A DNA stretch of 64,000 nt, from assembly GCF_000069185.1 (NCBI RefSeq), contig NC_010397.1, positions 1,798,001-1,862,000 on the forward strand, given 5' to 3'. This stretch comes from Mycobacteroides abscessus ATCC 19977 (lineage in GTDB: Bacteria > Actinomycetota > Actinomycetes > Mycobacteriales > Mycobacteriaceae). The notes under the pieces are model-generated. The model did no database searches. It saw only the letters and a list, made by a program, of their open reading frames with translations, and had not been told where the DNA came from. Positions 17,264-25,700 of the stretch are shown piece after piece. Numbering within the stretch: the first letter of the stretch is position 1; every line of letters starts with the position of its first letter. The translations under genes and the position numbers were made by a program.

Positions 17264-17607
17264 ACATGGCCGACTGGCAGCTGCCGCCACTTGCTCAAGA
17301 CGGCTGGGGCCTAGCGACCTGGGTAGTAATAGCATTCGTCGTCATGTGTTTCCTCGGCATCCTGTGGACGCTGCAACACTTCGACCTCAAAGCCATCCGG
17401 CACCAAACAGAGAACTCCCACGACACCAACCTGCGTGACGACATCGACGAGATACGCGAGATGGTCCGCGACGGAATGGCCGACATCCGCAGCGATATCT
17501 CCGGTATCCGAAAAGACATCGGAGGACTGCGCGGAGAGCTGCGCACCGAACGCGAAGAACGCATCGAATCCGACGCCCGCATATGGCGGGGACCCTGGAA
17601 GGCTTAG
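17260..17607 (+). CDS. Phage membrane protein with coiled coil
   Basis: A 115-residue protein with a GTG start eight bases after GGAG. A single membrane segment (about residues 18-38) is followed by a long charged helix with heptad-like repeats (DDIDEIREMVRDGMADIR, then SGIRKDIGGLRGEL), predicting a cytoplasmic or extracellular coiled coil. This resembles DUF2746-like proteins of mycobacteriophages. The function is unknown. Confidence 0.6.
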   Translation: MNMADWQLPPLAQDGWGLATWVVIAFVVMCFLGILWTLQHFDLKAIRHQTENSHDTNLRDDIDEIREMVRDGMADIRSDISGIRKDIGGLRGELRTEREERIESDARIWRGPWKA

Positions 17608-17645
17608 ACCCCGCCGTTAGCGCTTACCGCCAATAGAATTGGGGT

Positions 17646-17900
17646 ATGACAGCGGGGCAATGGTTTGGAACCGTTCTTATGATCGTGTTCGGAGTGTGGT
17701 TCGTTGGATTCAATATCCTCCTTTGGGTAGGCGACCGCATAGATAAACGGAACCGCGCCGAACTGGCAGACATCAGTCGGGACTTCGACGCGCTAGGCCC
17801 AAATCCGAGCCTTGAGGAGATGCAGCCAGCGCTAGATCGTCTCGCCGCCTACCGAATCAGGTTTGAGAACTGGCGCTCGCCCACCAGTAATCCGACCTGA
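17646..17900 (+). CDS. Small phage membrane protein
   Basis: An 84-residue protein from an ATG behind TTGGGGT. One strong hydrophobic segment (about residues 8-30) is followed by a polar helical domain. It is the last gene before the strong terminator at 17920-17970 and so the last gene of the prophage late region. The function is unknown. Confidence 0.6.
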   Translation: MTAGQWFGTVLMIVFGVWFVGFNILLWVGDRIDKRNRAELADISRDFDALGPNPSLEEMQPALDRLAAYRIRFENWRSPTSNPT

Positions 17901-17919
17901 GCCCCCTCGCTTCACAGCC

Positions 17920-17970
17920 GCCCCCGGCTCCCGTGCTTCCCCCCAGCATGGTTGAGCCGGGGGCTTTTTT
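17920..17970 (+). terminator. Strong intrinsic terminator closing the prophage late region
   Basis: An 11-bp perfect stem, GCCCCCGGCTC (17920-17930) with GAGCCGGGGGC (17954-17964), is followed by TTTTTT (17965-17970). This is the clearest terminator in the window and marks the end of rightward phage transcription, 158 bases before a tRNA gene. Confidence 0.9.
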
Positions 17971-18042
17971 GCGTTGTGGACCTGCGGCGATGCTTCCCAG
18001 CAACGGGGTGCGGTGGCCCGTAAGGGCTCTCGGTATGCTCTC

Positions 18043-18086
18043 TAGGCTCGGAGCGAAAACCGTTAGGCTACAGTCTAGGCTACAGT
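18043..18086 (+). repeat. Short direct repeats upstream of the tRNA/attachment site
   Basis: TAGGCTACAGT occurs at 18064-18074 and again at 18076-18086, exactly 12 bases apart, and TAGGCT also occurs at 18043-18048. The spacing of about one helical turn suits integrase arm-type binding sites. Alternatively the TAGGCT hexamers fit the mycobacterial -10 pattern TAnnnT and could drive the tRNA gene. Confidence 0.5.
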
Positions 18087-18127
18087 TGGCTTAGGATTTA
18101 GTCAGGAAATACGCCCTGAGCAGCGAT

Positions 18128-18201
18128 GGGGCGGTAGCTCAGTTGGTTAGAGCCGTGGACTCATAATCCATTGGTCGCGGGTTCGAGCCCCGCCCGCCCC
18201 A
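18128..18201 (+). tRNA. tRNA with CAU anticodon (Met elongator, or Ile2)
   Basis: A complete cloverleaf can be drawn: acceptor GGGGCGG/CCGCCCC, D arm GCTC/GAGC, anticodon stem GTGGA/TCCAT with loop CTCATAA (anticodon CAT), and T arm GCGGG/CCCGC with loop TTCGAGC. CCA is not encoded. CAU may be elongator Met, or Ile2 if the C is modified to lysidine; sequence alone does not settle this. The 3' half is the attachment core of the adjoining integrative element. Confidence 0.9.
18171..18199 (+). repeat. Attachment-site core, left copy (in tRNA 3' end)
   Basis: This 29-base segment of the tRNA (beginning TTGGTCGCGG, ending CGCCCGCCC) is repeated exactly at 27781-27809. An integrase gene begins its stop end 45 bases to the right. 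Direct repeats of a tRNA 3' end flanking an integrase-bearing segment are the hallmark of site-specific integration. Confidence 0.85.
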
Positions 18202-18244
18202 CTTCATCGGCTGTTTTTGGCGTTTGTAGGGTCCAATCCATCGT

Positions 18245-19414
18245 TTATTCATCGCTTATGGTGGCGTCTAGCAGGTCTGCGACCTCGTGATGCACCTTGC
18301 CCCTGGCCATGTAGCGGTCCTGCGTCATGCTGACTTTCGCGTGTCCGAGCTGATCGGCTCCGACCCGTGCAGACAACCCGTTGTCATCGATCAGGGTGGC
18401 CATCGTCTTGCGGAAAGAGTGGGTAGTGACCCCGGGGACGCCCAGGTCGTCGCGTACGGCACGCCACTGTTTCCCGAAGTTGTTCGGGTCGCGCCATGTG
18501 CCCGCCGTGGACGGGAAGATCATCAGCTGCTGACCGACGTAATCGCGCCCTTGCCGATGACGAAGCGCAGTGACGGCAAACGAAGGCAGCGCCACCGTGC
18601 GCATGCCTGCTGCCGTCTTCGCCTCATCGATCCGCTGCAGACCCGCACCAGTTGCACGGACCAACTTGCCCGTCACTGTGAGGGTGCCTGCATTGGCGTC
18701 GAAGTCCGACCACCTCAACGCCAATAACTCGGATCGGCGGAGCCCGGTCGCCATCAGAATGATGAGTGGGTCAGCGAGGTCGTTGCCTGCGCAGTATTCG
18801 GATGCTCGGATCTCAGCGAGTAGCGTTCGCAACTGATCAGCGCTCAGGGCTGTTGCGCCCTTTGGCCGTGTCTTGCTTCGCAGCGATTGCACGTCACGTA
18901 CGGGATTGGCTGGGATCACGTTGGCCATGACCGCAAGCTGGAGGCCACCCTGCAGGATTGTTTTCGCTTGCCTGGCCATCGTTGTGCCGTGGGCGGTACG
19001 CATGGACCGTAGGGCCGCGTCCATCCTCGCGGCGTGAGCTTCGCTGACTCGTACGCCGCCGAGGAAGTTTCGGAGTTTGTCCGATGCGAACTTGTACGTA
19101 GCGACAGTGGCGGGGGACCGGCCGTCATCTGACAACCGTCCGATGTGTTGATCGACCAGCGCCATCACGAGCGTGTCGTAGCCGATGGTGTCAGTATCAG
19201 CTGGAAGCCGACGGTCGGACAGTGCTTCGATGAGCGCATCCTCGGCTAGCTTGCCGTGCTTGTCGAAGTCATCGACCGGACCGCGTCGTTCAACGATTCG
19301 TGTGACCCCGTCACTGTCTCGATAGCGGCATCGCGCTACCCAAACGCCGCCGCCGACATACTGTCGGCTGATCTTGCCGTGCTGCCCAATTCGCAGCGGA
19401 GGTCGTCCTGCCAC
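18245..19414 (-). CDS. int: Tyrosine integrase
   Basis: A 389-residue phage-type integrase that recombines attachment sites. The N-terminal ~80 residues form the arm-binding domain, ~80-170 the SAM-like core-binding domain, and ~185-389 the catalytic domain. Catalytic residues are visible: Arg226 (ATGLRRSE), HSFRK with His332 and Arg335, His358 (LGHAK) and Tyr368 (TQDRYMARG). It starts with GTG and reads toward the tRNA core, ending 46 bases from it. It lies 24 bases downstream of the excisionase-like gene, so they are probably one transcript. Confidence 0.93.
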   Translation of the reverse strand: MAGRPPLRIGQHGKISRQYVGGGVWVARCRYRDSDGVTRIVERRGPVDDFDKHGKLAEDALIEALSDRRLPADTDTIGYDTLVMALVDQHIGRLSDDGRSPATVATYKFASDKLRNFLGGVRVSEAHAARMDAALRSMRTAHGTTMARQAKTILQGGLQLAVMANVIPANPVRDVQSLRSKTRPKGATALSADQLRTLLAEIRASEYCAGNDLADPLIILMATGLRRSELLALRWSDFDANAGTLTVTGKLVRATGAGLQRIDEAKTAAGMRTVALPSFAVTALRHRQGRDYVGQQLMIFPSTAGTWRDPNNFGKQWRAVRDDLGVPGVTTHSFRKTMATLIDDNGLSARVGADQLGHAKVSMTQDRYMARGKVHHEVADLLDATISDE

Positions 19415-19437
19415 AGGTGTTTCTTCCGTTCGTGGTG

Positions 19438-19650
19438 CTAGCGTGCGTCGAGCACGGCGTCAGCGTCCGACAACAGGGAATTTTCCCATGCCACAACGTC
19501 GGACAAGCGGTAGCGGACGTGCCTGCCGAACCGTGCGTAGCGCGGTCCAGTTCGCTTCGTCGCCCACTCCGCTGGAGTCTTCGCCGGTACATTGAGGCGC
19601 TCGGCAAGTTCTTTCCTGCTCAGCCAGATCGATTCGTTCGTTTCGCTCAT
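19438..19650 (-). CDS. Excisionase-like helix-turn-helix protein
   Basis: A 70-residue protein from ATG 19650. The frame is open further upstream, but those residues are not HTH-like. It contains a MerR-type winged helix: WLSRKELAERLNVP, then a TGPRYARFGRHVRYRLSDVVAW segment typical of the excisionase/HTH_17 family. Such proteins bend DNA at attachment sites and direct integrase to excision, or act as regulators. It lies immediately upstream of int on the same strand. Confidence 0.8.
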   Translation of the reverse strand: MSETNESIWLSRKELAERLNVPAKTPAEWATKRTGPRYARFGRHVRYRLSDVVAWENSLLSDADAVLDAR

Positions 19651-19729
19651 GCAGCCATCGAAACTGGTCCCTGTAATCCCTGGTCGACCGATACTGGCTT
19701 CCCTGTAATCGACTCCGGGACAGTGCTTT

Positions 19730-19768
19730 CCTGATCGTGAAGACACGATCAGGCGGCGATCATCGCCG
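19730..19768. promoter_or_regulatory. Two palindromes in the divergent control region
   Basis: CCTGATCGTG (19730-19739) and CACGATCAGG (19744-19753) form a perfect 10-4-10 inverted repeat. Immediately after it CGGCGAT-C-ATCGCCG (19754-19768) forms a 7-1-7 palindrome. The pair lies between the leftward excisionase/int genes and the rightward winged-helix gene. CCCTGTAATC is also repeated nearby (about 19670 and 19701). These are probable operators; the cognate repressor is not identified. Confidence 0.6.
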
Positions 19769-19793
19769 GGAGAACGATAAGGACCGATCACGG

Positions 19794-20171
19794 ATGGCAT
19801 CAATGCCCTCACCGCCGAAGCGGAGCATTAACTCATGGCGTAGGACGTACCAATCGGTCTGGGACGAGCACGCGTTGAACTACCGTGCTCATGACGCGTG
19901 GTTCCGCGTCTTTGCTTTCGCGGTGGCGAGGGCCGGGGCTAACGGGCATGCACCGTGCCCCCAAGGTGAGATCGCAAAGGTGCTCGGTCGCCCGCGTAAC
20001 GAAGGTATGTGGATTCCAGCATCTCCCAGTGGTGTTTCGCAGGCAATCTCGCTCGCGAAGGAAAAAGGGTTGTTGCACAACACCTCTCACGCACGGTGCT
20101 TGGTTCTCCCTTCGCATGCTTGGGCTGGAGGATTGGGGTCAGCGGTCAGGCAGTGCCCGGTACACGGATAA
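19794..20171 (+). CDS. Winged-helix protein of the integrative element
   Basis: A 125-residue protein. ATG 19794 is chosen because AAGGA lies ten bases upstream. After a basic N-terminus, residues ~60-105 form a probable winged helix (GEIAKVLGRP, then GVSQAISLAKEKGLLH). Such proteins in small actinobacterial elements and phages often serve as replication or regulatory factors. It starts the rightward transcript opposite int/xis and directly follows the two palindromes, so it may be autoregulated. The exact role is unknown. Confidence 0.6.
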   Translation: MASMPSPPKRSINSWRRTYQSVWDEHALNYRAHDAWFRVFAFAVARAGANGHAPCPQGEIAKVLGRPRNEGMWIPASPSGVSQAISLAKEKGLLHNTSHARCLVLPSHAWAGGLGSAVRQCPVHG

Positions 20172-20490
20172 CGCTCGCCACCACATGCGACGTGTGACAA
20201 GGCTAAATAGATATAGAACCGGTCGCTGTTTCCGCAGGTAGAAGAAAATTTCCTTTAGGCGGAGCCGCAAGCGGATTGCGGTGCGTCCTTCTGTTCCGCC
20301 CGGCGTGGTTTTCGATTGTCCGTCTTGGTCTGGTTGCTGTATCTGCAGGTCGCGGCGATCAGGAGTATTAGGCAATCAGGTACGAAATCTCCTCCCGTGC
20401 AATAGAAGACAAAGTCATTCACTGCGTCTACGCTGCGCAAGCAACATCTTTCACCGTCAGCGTGGAGAGGCATAGAGGAAACGAGCAGCC
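20172..20490. other. Intergenic stretch with no supported gene
   Basis: About 320 bases between the winged-helix gene and the DUF3846-like gene. Base composition is less GC-rich than the flanks. Short frames are present on both strands, but none has a ribosome-binding sequence or a recognisable product. A promoter for the next gene is likely here. Confidence 0.5.
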
Positions 20491-20877
20491 GTGTCTGAAT
20501 CACGTATACAAGCGTTGGTTATCCGACCTGATCAGGCTTACGAAGTCCGCAAACTTGACGACAAGCCAAGCGCCTACAGAAAGCTGGTCGGCGACACCGA
20601 TGGGACCTTCGAGGTCGCCAACATCACCATCTGGTGCAGCAACAGGCCGGGCCCGTTCAACTCGATGGCCAGCTTCCTCTGGTGGAAGCTGGAGCCCGCT
20701 ATCGCCGAACTCGAGCGCCTGGACGGCACTGTCGTCATCACCGGTCTACCCGACGAGGCTGGCTACCCCACGCCCCTCCCTGACAACATCCTGGAGACGT
20801 ACCGCAACCTGGAAGCCAGCCAACTGCCATGGCGCTTTCCTACCGACGAGGGCGGCGAATCAAGCGACGCTCGGTAG
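20491..20877 (+). CDS. DUF3846-like protein
   Basis: A 128-residue protein with a GTG start ten bases after GAGGAAA. The N-terminus (ALVIRPDQAYEVRKLDDK, then YRKLVGDTDGTFEV) resembles DUF3846 proteins of phages and plasmids, which have no assigned function. The rest is soluble and acidic. It stands alone between two non-coding stretches of the element. Confidence 0.6.
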   Translation: MSESRIQALVIRPDQAYEVRKLDDKPSAYRKLVGDTDGTFEVANITIWCSNRPGPFNSMASFLWWKLEPAIAELERLDGTVVITGLPDEAGYPTPLPDNILETYRNLEASQLPWRFPTDEGGESSDAR

Positions 20878-21187
20878 CAACGGATCGGCGACGTACGCGG
20901 GGCCGCGACATGCACATGTCAGGTGTGTAGCAGGTTTGCGGCAGGAGGCATGAGCCGAGCTGCGACCGGCTCTCATTGAGCATCGCTTTGCCCCCGAACT
21001 GGAAAGTAGGAGCAAAAGTCCTGCCCACCCCAATGACCTAAGGTGTTCCCGAAGCGGATTGAAAATGTAAGCGGTCCATCGAATTCCGCTGGGGAGAGGG
21101 GGCCGGATTTGCGTGAGTGTCTGGTGTAACAACGGCTTCAGGGTGCCCCCCCAGGCGACGAAGTAGAGACACTCTAGAGGCAGGAAG
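20878..21187. other. Intergenic stretch with one palindrome
   Basis: About 310 bases without a convincing gene. It holds a perfect short palindrome, GACATG-CA-CATGTC at 20907-20920. No T-run follows it, so an operator is more likely than a terminator. Frames on the minus strand over this stretch lack start signals. Confidence 0.45.
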
Positions 21188-21850
21188 TCAATCGTCGAGG
21201 TGGTCGGAGCGCATCAGCGTCTTCCTGAGCCCCTTACAGACAAGCCATTCGAGAGCTTCAGTACCGAGAGAATCAGGGCTCGACAGGAGGATGCGGTGCA
21301 TGACGTCTCGGTCTTGCAGCGCAGGCGGCAGTCCTGGCGGTAGTTCATCGACTGTGTCGAGAAAGGCCGTGACCATCTCGGGCCAATCCGGGCCGCTCCA
21401 CCAATGCGGCGCAACCAGGTTCGCGAAGGTCACGTACTTCACCAGTACTTCCCTCAGCCCGTCCTCGGAGATCTGGTTTGAAATCCATTCCGCCTTCTTC
21501 TGAACCGCGCCGCACCACTCTTCGTAGTACGGTCCTAGCAGGTCAGTGACATCGCGATGGCACAGCTCTGTGCCTTCCCAACGTCCAACGCGCAGCTGAC
21601 CAGGTTCCGTCAACCGTTGAACGACGCGTTCCAGGTCGAAACCTGATCTGAACTCTTCCAACATGATTCGTGTGACCTTGATGTTGGCCGCGAACATCTC
21701 TCCGTCGCTGATTCGCCGTATTCTGTGCGGAGGTCTGTGGATGTGTGCCTCTTCGACGGTTGACCACTGGCCGCGCCAGAAATCGTGGGCTAGCCCGATC
21801 GCTATCAACCCGTCAACTTCGTCTGTCGACAATTCCGTCGGCCGGCTCAT
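21188..21850 (-). CDS. Unknown protein coupled to the serine recombinase gene
   Basis: A 220-residue soluble acidic protein. Its ATG overlaps the stop of the recombinase gene (ATGA, 21847-21850), so it is translated with it. It is rich in Trp and acidic residues, with motifs such as GLAHDFWRGQWSTVEEAHIHR near the start. No signal peptide, membrane segment or known catalytic motif is seen, and I do not recognise the family. Coupling suggests a partner or regulator of the recombinase, or passenger cargo. Confidence 0.6.
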   Translation of the reverse strand: MSRPTELSTDEVDGLIAIGLAHDFWRGQWSTVEEAHIHRPPHRIRRISDGEMFAANIKVTRIMLEEFRSGFDLERVVQRLTEPGQLRVGRWEGTELCHRDVTDLLGPYYEEWCGAVQKKAEWISNQISEDGLREVLVKYVTFANLVAPHWWSGPDWPEMVTAFLDTVDELPPGLPPALQDRDVMHRILLSSPDSLGTEALEWLVCKGLRKTLMRSDHLDD

Positions 21851-22461
21851 TGGTCCTCCTTACCTGCGTGAAGATCCTCGGCCAGCACCCGATAGACCGT
21901 TGCCCGGCTCACACCGAGTGTGTTCGCGATTGTCAGTACGGGCTCGCCTGCTAGGTGCATACGTTGCGCCAATGCAGCCTTTGCGTTGTCAAGAGCTTTT
22001 GGTCGACCGATGTGCTGGCCCCGCGCCCGACGGGACTCTCGTGCCGCAGCTCGGCGCTCTCGACCAAGCTCGAGCTCGAGCTCAGCAAGGCTCGCTAGCA
22101 CCCCAGCGATCATGCGGCCGGTTGCATTTGAGCTGTCGATGCCTTCACGGAGAGAATGCAACACGATTTCCCGCTCGGCTAGGTCGCGGATGGTGGCCAT
22201 CACCTCCGCTGCATTCCTACCAAGGCGATCGATGCCAACGACGACGATGCCGTCGCCGGGGCGGGCGTAATCCAGTAGGGCGGCAAGACCTGGACGCTGC
22301 TCACGTGTGGAGGTCCCCGACAGTTTGTCTTTGTAGATGCGGTCGGGCCCGACTCCGGCTTCGGTCAGTGCGTCGAGTTGCTGGTCCAGGGACTGATGAG
22401 CGGTGGACACTCGCGCGTAGCCCAGCAGTACACCAGTGTCGGCCGTCGTCGATGTGTCCAT
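21847..22461 (-). CDS. Serine recombinase (resolvase/invertase family)
   Basis: A 205-residue protein from ATG 22461; the frame extends 68 codons upstream, but that part crosses the recombination-site-like repeats and is not family-like. The catalytic domain opens with LLGYARVSTAHQSLDQQ, with nucleophile Ser19, and contains the IDRLGRN active-site motif. A C-terminal helix-turn-helix follows (AGEPVLTIANTLGVSRATVYR). Its length is that of Tn3-type resolvases and DNA invertases. A 13-bp inverted repeat lies directly upstream and may be its target. Confidence 0.9.
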   Translation of the reverse strand: MDTSTTADTGVLLGYARVSTAHQSLDQQLDALTEAGVGPDRIYKDKLSGTSTREQRPGLAALLDYARPGDGIVVVGIDRLGRNAAEVMATIRDLAEREIVLHSLREGIDSSNATGRMIAGVLASLAELELELGRERRAAARESRRARGQHIGRPKALDNAKAALAQRMHLAGEPVLTIANTLGVSRATVYRVLAEDLHAGKEDQ

Positions 22462-22470
22462 TTTCCAAGC

Positions 22471-22605
22471 CTGTCTCAAATCTATCGCACATGCAAGGTT
22501 TTGCGACCATTGTTTTGAGGCGAGTTTTGCGACAGCTTGACCTCGGTGTATTTGCGCTGCTGTGATACTCGCCGGTCGCTGTCCGAAACTAAAGATTTGA
22601 GACAG
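22471..22605. repeat. Inverted repeat and direct repeats upstream of the recombinase
   Basis: CTGTCTCAAATCT (22471-22483) and its perfect complement AGATTTGAGACAG (22593-22605) are 109 bases apart. Between them GTTTTGCGAC occurs twice (22498-22507 and 22524-22533). The arrangement resembles a resolvase recombination site or the ends of a small inverted segment. It also covers the promoter region of both the recombinase and the large NTPase gene. Confidence 0.65.
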
Positions 22606-22746
22606 AGAGGCAGAGCAGCCTACGAAGCCCGTAGTGCAGTCTGGCTGGTGCCGCCTCATCTGCACTATCCGGAGTTTGTCGAAGCAACCACAGATAGTCC
22701 GAGTGGCGATTTGGTGTGCCCAGTTCTCCTAAGGTGATGGTGCTAG

Positions 22747-25700
22747 ATGGCACACGACTACCCCGACGATCACTGTCGAGCGCAGGCGGAAAGAGGTCAA
22801 CACAGAGTGGATCTGAAGATTGATCATTGGATACGTGGGCAGGACGAGGACGGTGCGGTGTCTTTGGCTCGAACCCTGTGCATGGCCGAGCGAGGGCGCC
22901 TCGGACTGCCACTGGATACTGTCGCCATCAGCGGAAGAGTCAAGACAGCCGATGAAGGCATTGATGGGCGCACGAAATTCCCCGAGACGGCTGACACGGA
23001 CTTCCCGCGAGGGCACAACGTCTGGCAAATCAAGAGCGGAAAGACGGCCCCTTCGGTCTCTAAAGAAATCAATCCGACGAAACACGCGGCGCTCATCGAG
23101 GCAATCAAGAACGGCGCTGACTACGTGTTGTTTTGGACCAACGACCCGATCGATAAACAACGAAAGGCAGTCACAACGGCGTTCACAAACGCGGTCAAGA
23201 AGATTCGAGCTGACGCTAACGTCGTCACGATTTTTGCCGACGAGATCGAGCAACTCTGCTACCAACATGTTGCTGTACTCGCTCAACATGGGCCGATGCC
23301 GATCAGCGGCTTGGTGGGTCTCGAGGTGTGGGCGCGCGGGTTTTCGCCGATTGAATTCGAACCGGACGCGCCACGCCTCGCAGCGATCGACGCTGTCCGC
23401 CAACACGTCGCGGTCCGCAACGAACCGAACGCAATTCTCGTCTACGGAGACACCGGCGTTGGCAAAAGTCGCCTTGTCTACGAGGCTCTCGCTCAAGACG
23501 GCGTACGTGAACGCGTTCTTGTCGCACGCGACCCAAGCGGATGGAATCAGGGGCTCCTATCTGACATCGCGAACACCCCCGGCAGCTCTCTTATCTTGGT
23601 AGTTGACGACTGCGATGCCGACGAGCGGCGCAGGCTCAACAACCTGGTCGGACTGTGCCAAGGCCGCATTAGGCTCATCACGACTGGACCTCGCACGACC
23701 CGCGAGCGAGCGATCGAAGACCGTCGCCGGCTCGAACTGCTTCCCCTCGAGGCTCAGGCCAGCAAGAACATCGCGTTGTCGAGGGGGCTCGACGAGCAAC
23801 AAGCGTCCCTCGTCGCGAGTCTCACTGACGGCTATCCGGGTCTCGCAGATGCGCTTGCTATCGCGCTCGCGAACGGCGGACCAGACTCCACACTGTTGGA
23901 GCAAATTCGCGCAGACGATGCTATCGGCCCAGTCTTTGCAACACTGATCAGTGACGACGAAGTTCCCGCCCTTGGGCTGGTGGCTTTATTCGAACGCCTC
24001 GGGTTCGAAGGTGACTTGGCACTTGAGTTGCGATTGGCCTGCGAAGTCTTTGACATCGACGAGGCTTCAGTGCGCGGGGTGGCCGACCGAGAATTGCGGC
24101 GTTTTGTATCGACTGCCGGACGCTATCGTCGGGTGACCCCGAGAATCTTCGCCGTCTGGCTCGCGGCACGGTTCTTGCAGCTGCGTTCGACCACGATTGC
24201 TGACGAGCTCGACAAACTGCCTGAAGTTCTGCGGGAACGGATCGTAGACCAGATGCGACAGTTCGCCGGAGACCCGGTAGTTTCGCGCACCCTTGGGGTG
24301 CTTCTGGAGGAAGCCCCTTTTACGGACGGCGCCATAGCTGACGTGGACGATGGCGCCGCTCGACTTTTACACGTCGCGTCCATTGTGGATCCGGCAACTG
24401 CGATGCTGACAATCGAACGGATCATGAACGGAGTAACCACCGAGCAACTCGCCTCGGTTCGAAGTGGCCGCCGCGACCTCGTTCAAGCGATCGAGGTGTT
24501 GCTCTGGTCTGGTGACCTATTCGAGCGGGCCGCTACTGCAGCTTTGCGACTCGCGATGGCTGAAAACGAGCAGTGGTCGAACAATGCGACCGGCGCGGTT
24601 CAGGGCATATACCGAGTCTTCCTTGGCGGAACAGGCGCAGATTACGCACGAAGGATTAGTTGGACACGAGAAGCGCTGAGGGCTCACGGGCAAGCCGCGA
24701 CACGGATTGTTATTCCCGGCCTCGCATCGGCTTTCGACCCCCACGAAACCCGCTTCGCGACAGACTTTGGTGGCCGAGTGCCGCCGATCGAGTGGCGACC
24801 AGCCACGTTCGCGGAAGAGGCTGCTGCACGTATGTCAGCGTGGGAATTGCTAATCGAGATCGCACGTAATGAGTTGGATTCGCGCGATTCGGTTGCACGC
24901 TCTCTCGCCCAAGGACTCCGCACTGCGTTGTCGCGCGGCATCCCCACCGAAGCGCTTGCGTCGCTCGGCGAAGTTGAATGGCCTCCGCGCGGGCGCGCAG
25001 AACTGATCGAAGCTCTCAATCACGCACGCACATACGACGAGCCAGATCCAGAACTCGACGCCAAAATTTTCGATCGCATCACACATCTAACTGGTGAAGG
25101 CATATATCAGCGCGCTGCTTATGTCTTCGCAGCTTCCGTCTGGGAGCTCTCCGAGGACCTCGACGAGCGCGTTGCTGGCCTGCCAGGACCGCTTGTCAAT
25201 CTCGTTGAGGAAACGGCAGTTGGAGGAGTGGCCGTCTGGCGGCAGATCATCGAAATCGCAAAGGACGGAAACGCGGATACTGCGAGCAGATTCTTTGAAG
25301 AGCTTGCGAAGCGGGCCCCTAGCGTTGAGTTCGAGGTTGAGATGGAGACGCTCCCGCAGCCCCCACTTCCGGCGTTAGTGGGTTATCTTCGTGGCCTCGC
25401 CATGGTTGATGCGGTAGATCCGGTGGTAGTACTCGAAAGATGGATCACCAGCAAGGACCTGGGAAAGGCGGTACTTCAGGGCATCCACCTGTTACCCGCG
25501 ACCGATGTGCTTGCCGAGCTCGCGATCAAAGCGGTTAGGCAAGGGTCGGCGCCCGCCGAGGAGGTTGGCCGCTTCCTGTATGGCGGCTGGACTCGTCCGC
25601 TCAGCGCCGATGCGGTGGCCGGTCTGCTGGAACTGCTGGTCGAAGCAGCACGGAACCAAATTCGAGATGGCAACGACAACCGCGTGCACCGCACGTTGGA

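Noticed and set aside
20462..20953. A 163-codon + frame overlapping the DUF3846-like gene
   Set aside because: Its product is Ser/Thr/Arg-rich shadow sequence; the overlapping 20491 frame has a start signal and a family-like N-terminus.
22462..22665. N-terminal extension of the serine recombinase
   Set aside because: The 68 extra residues cross the inverted repeat region and show no family similarity; ATG 22461 gives the normal length.
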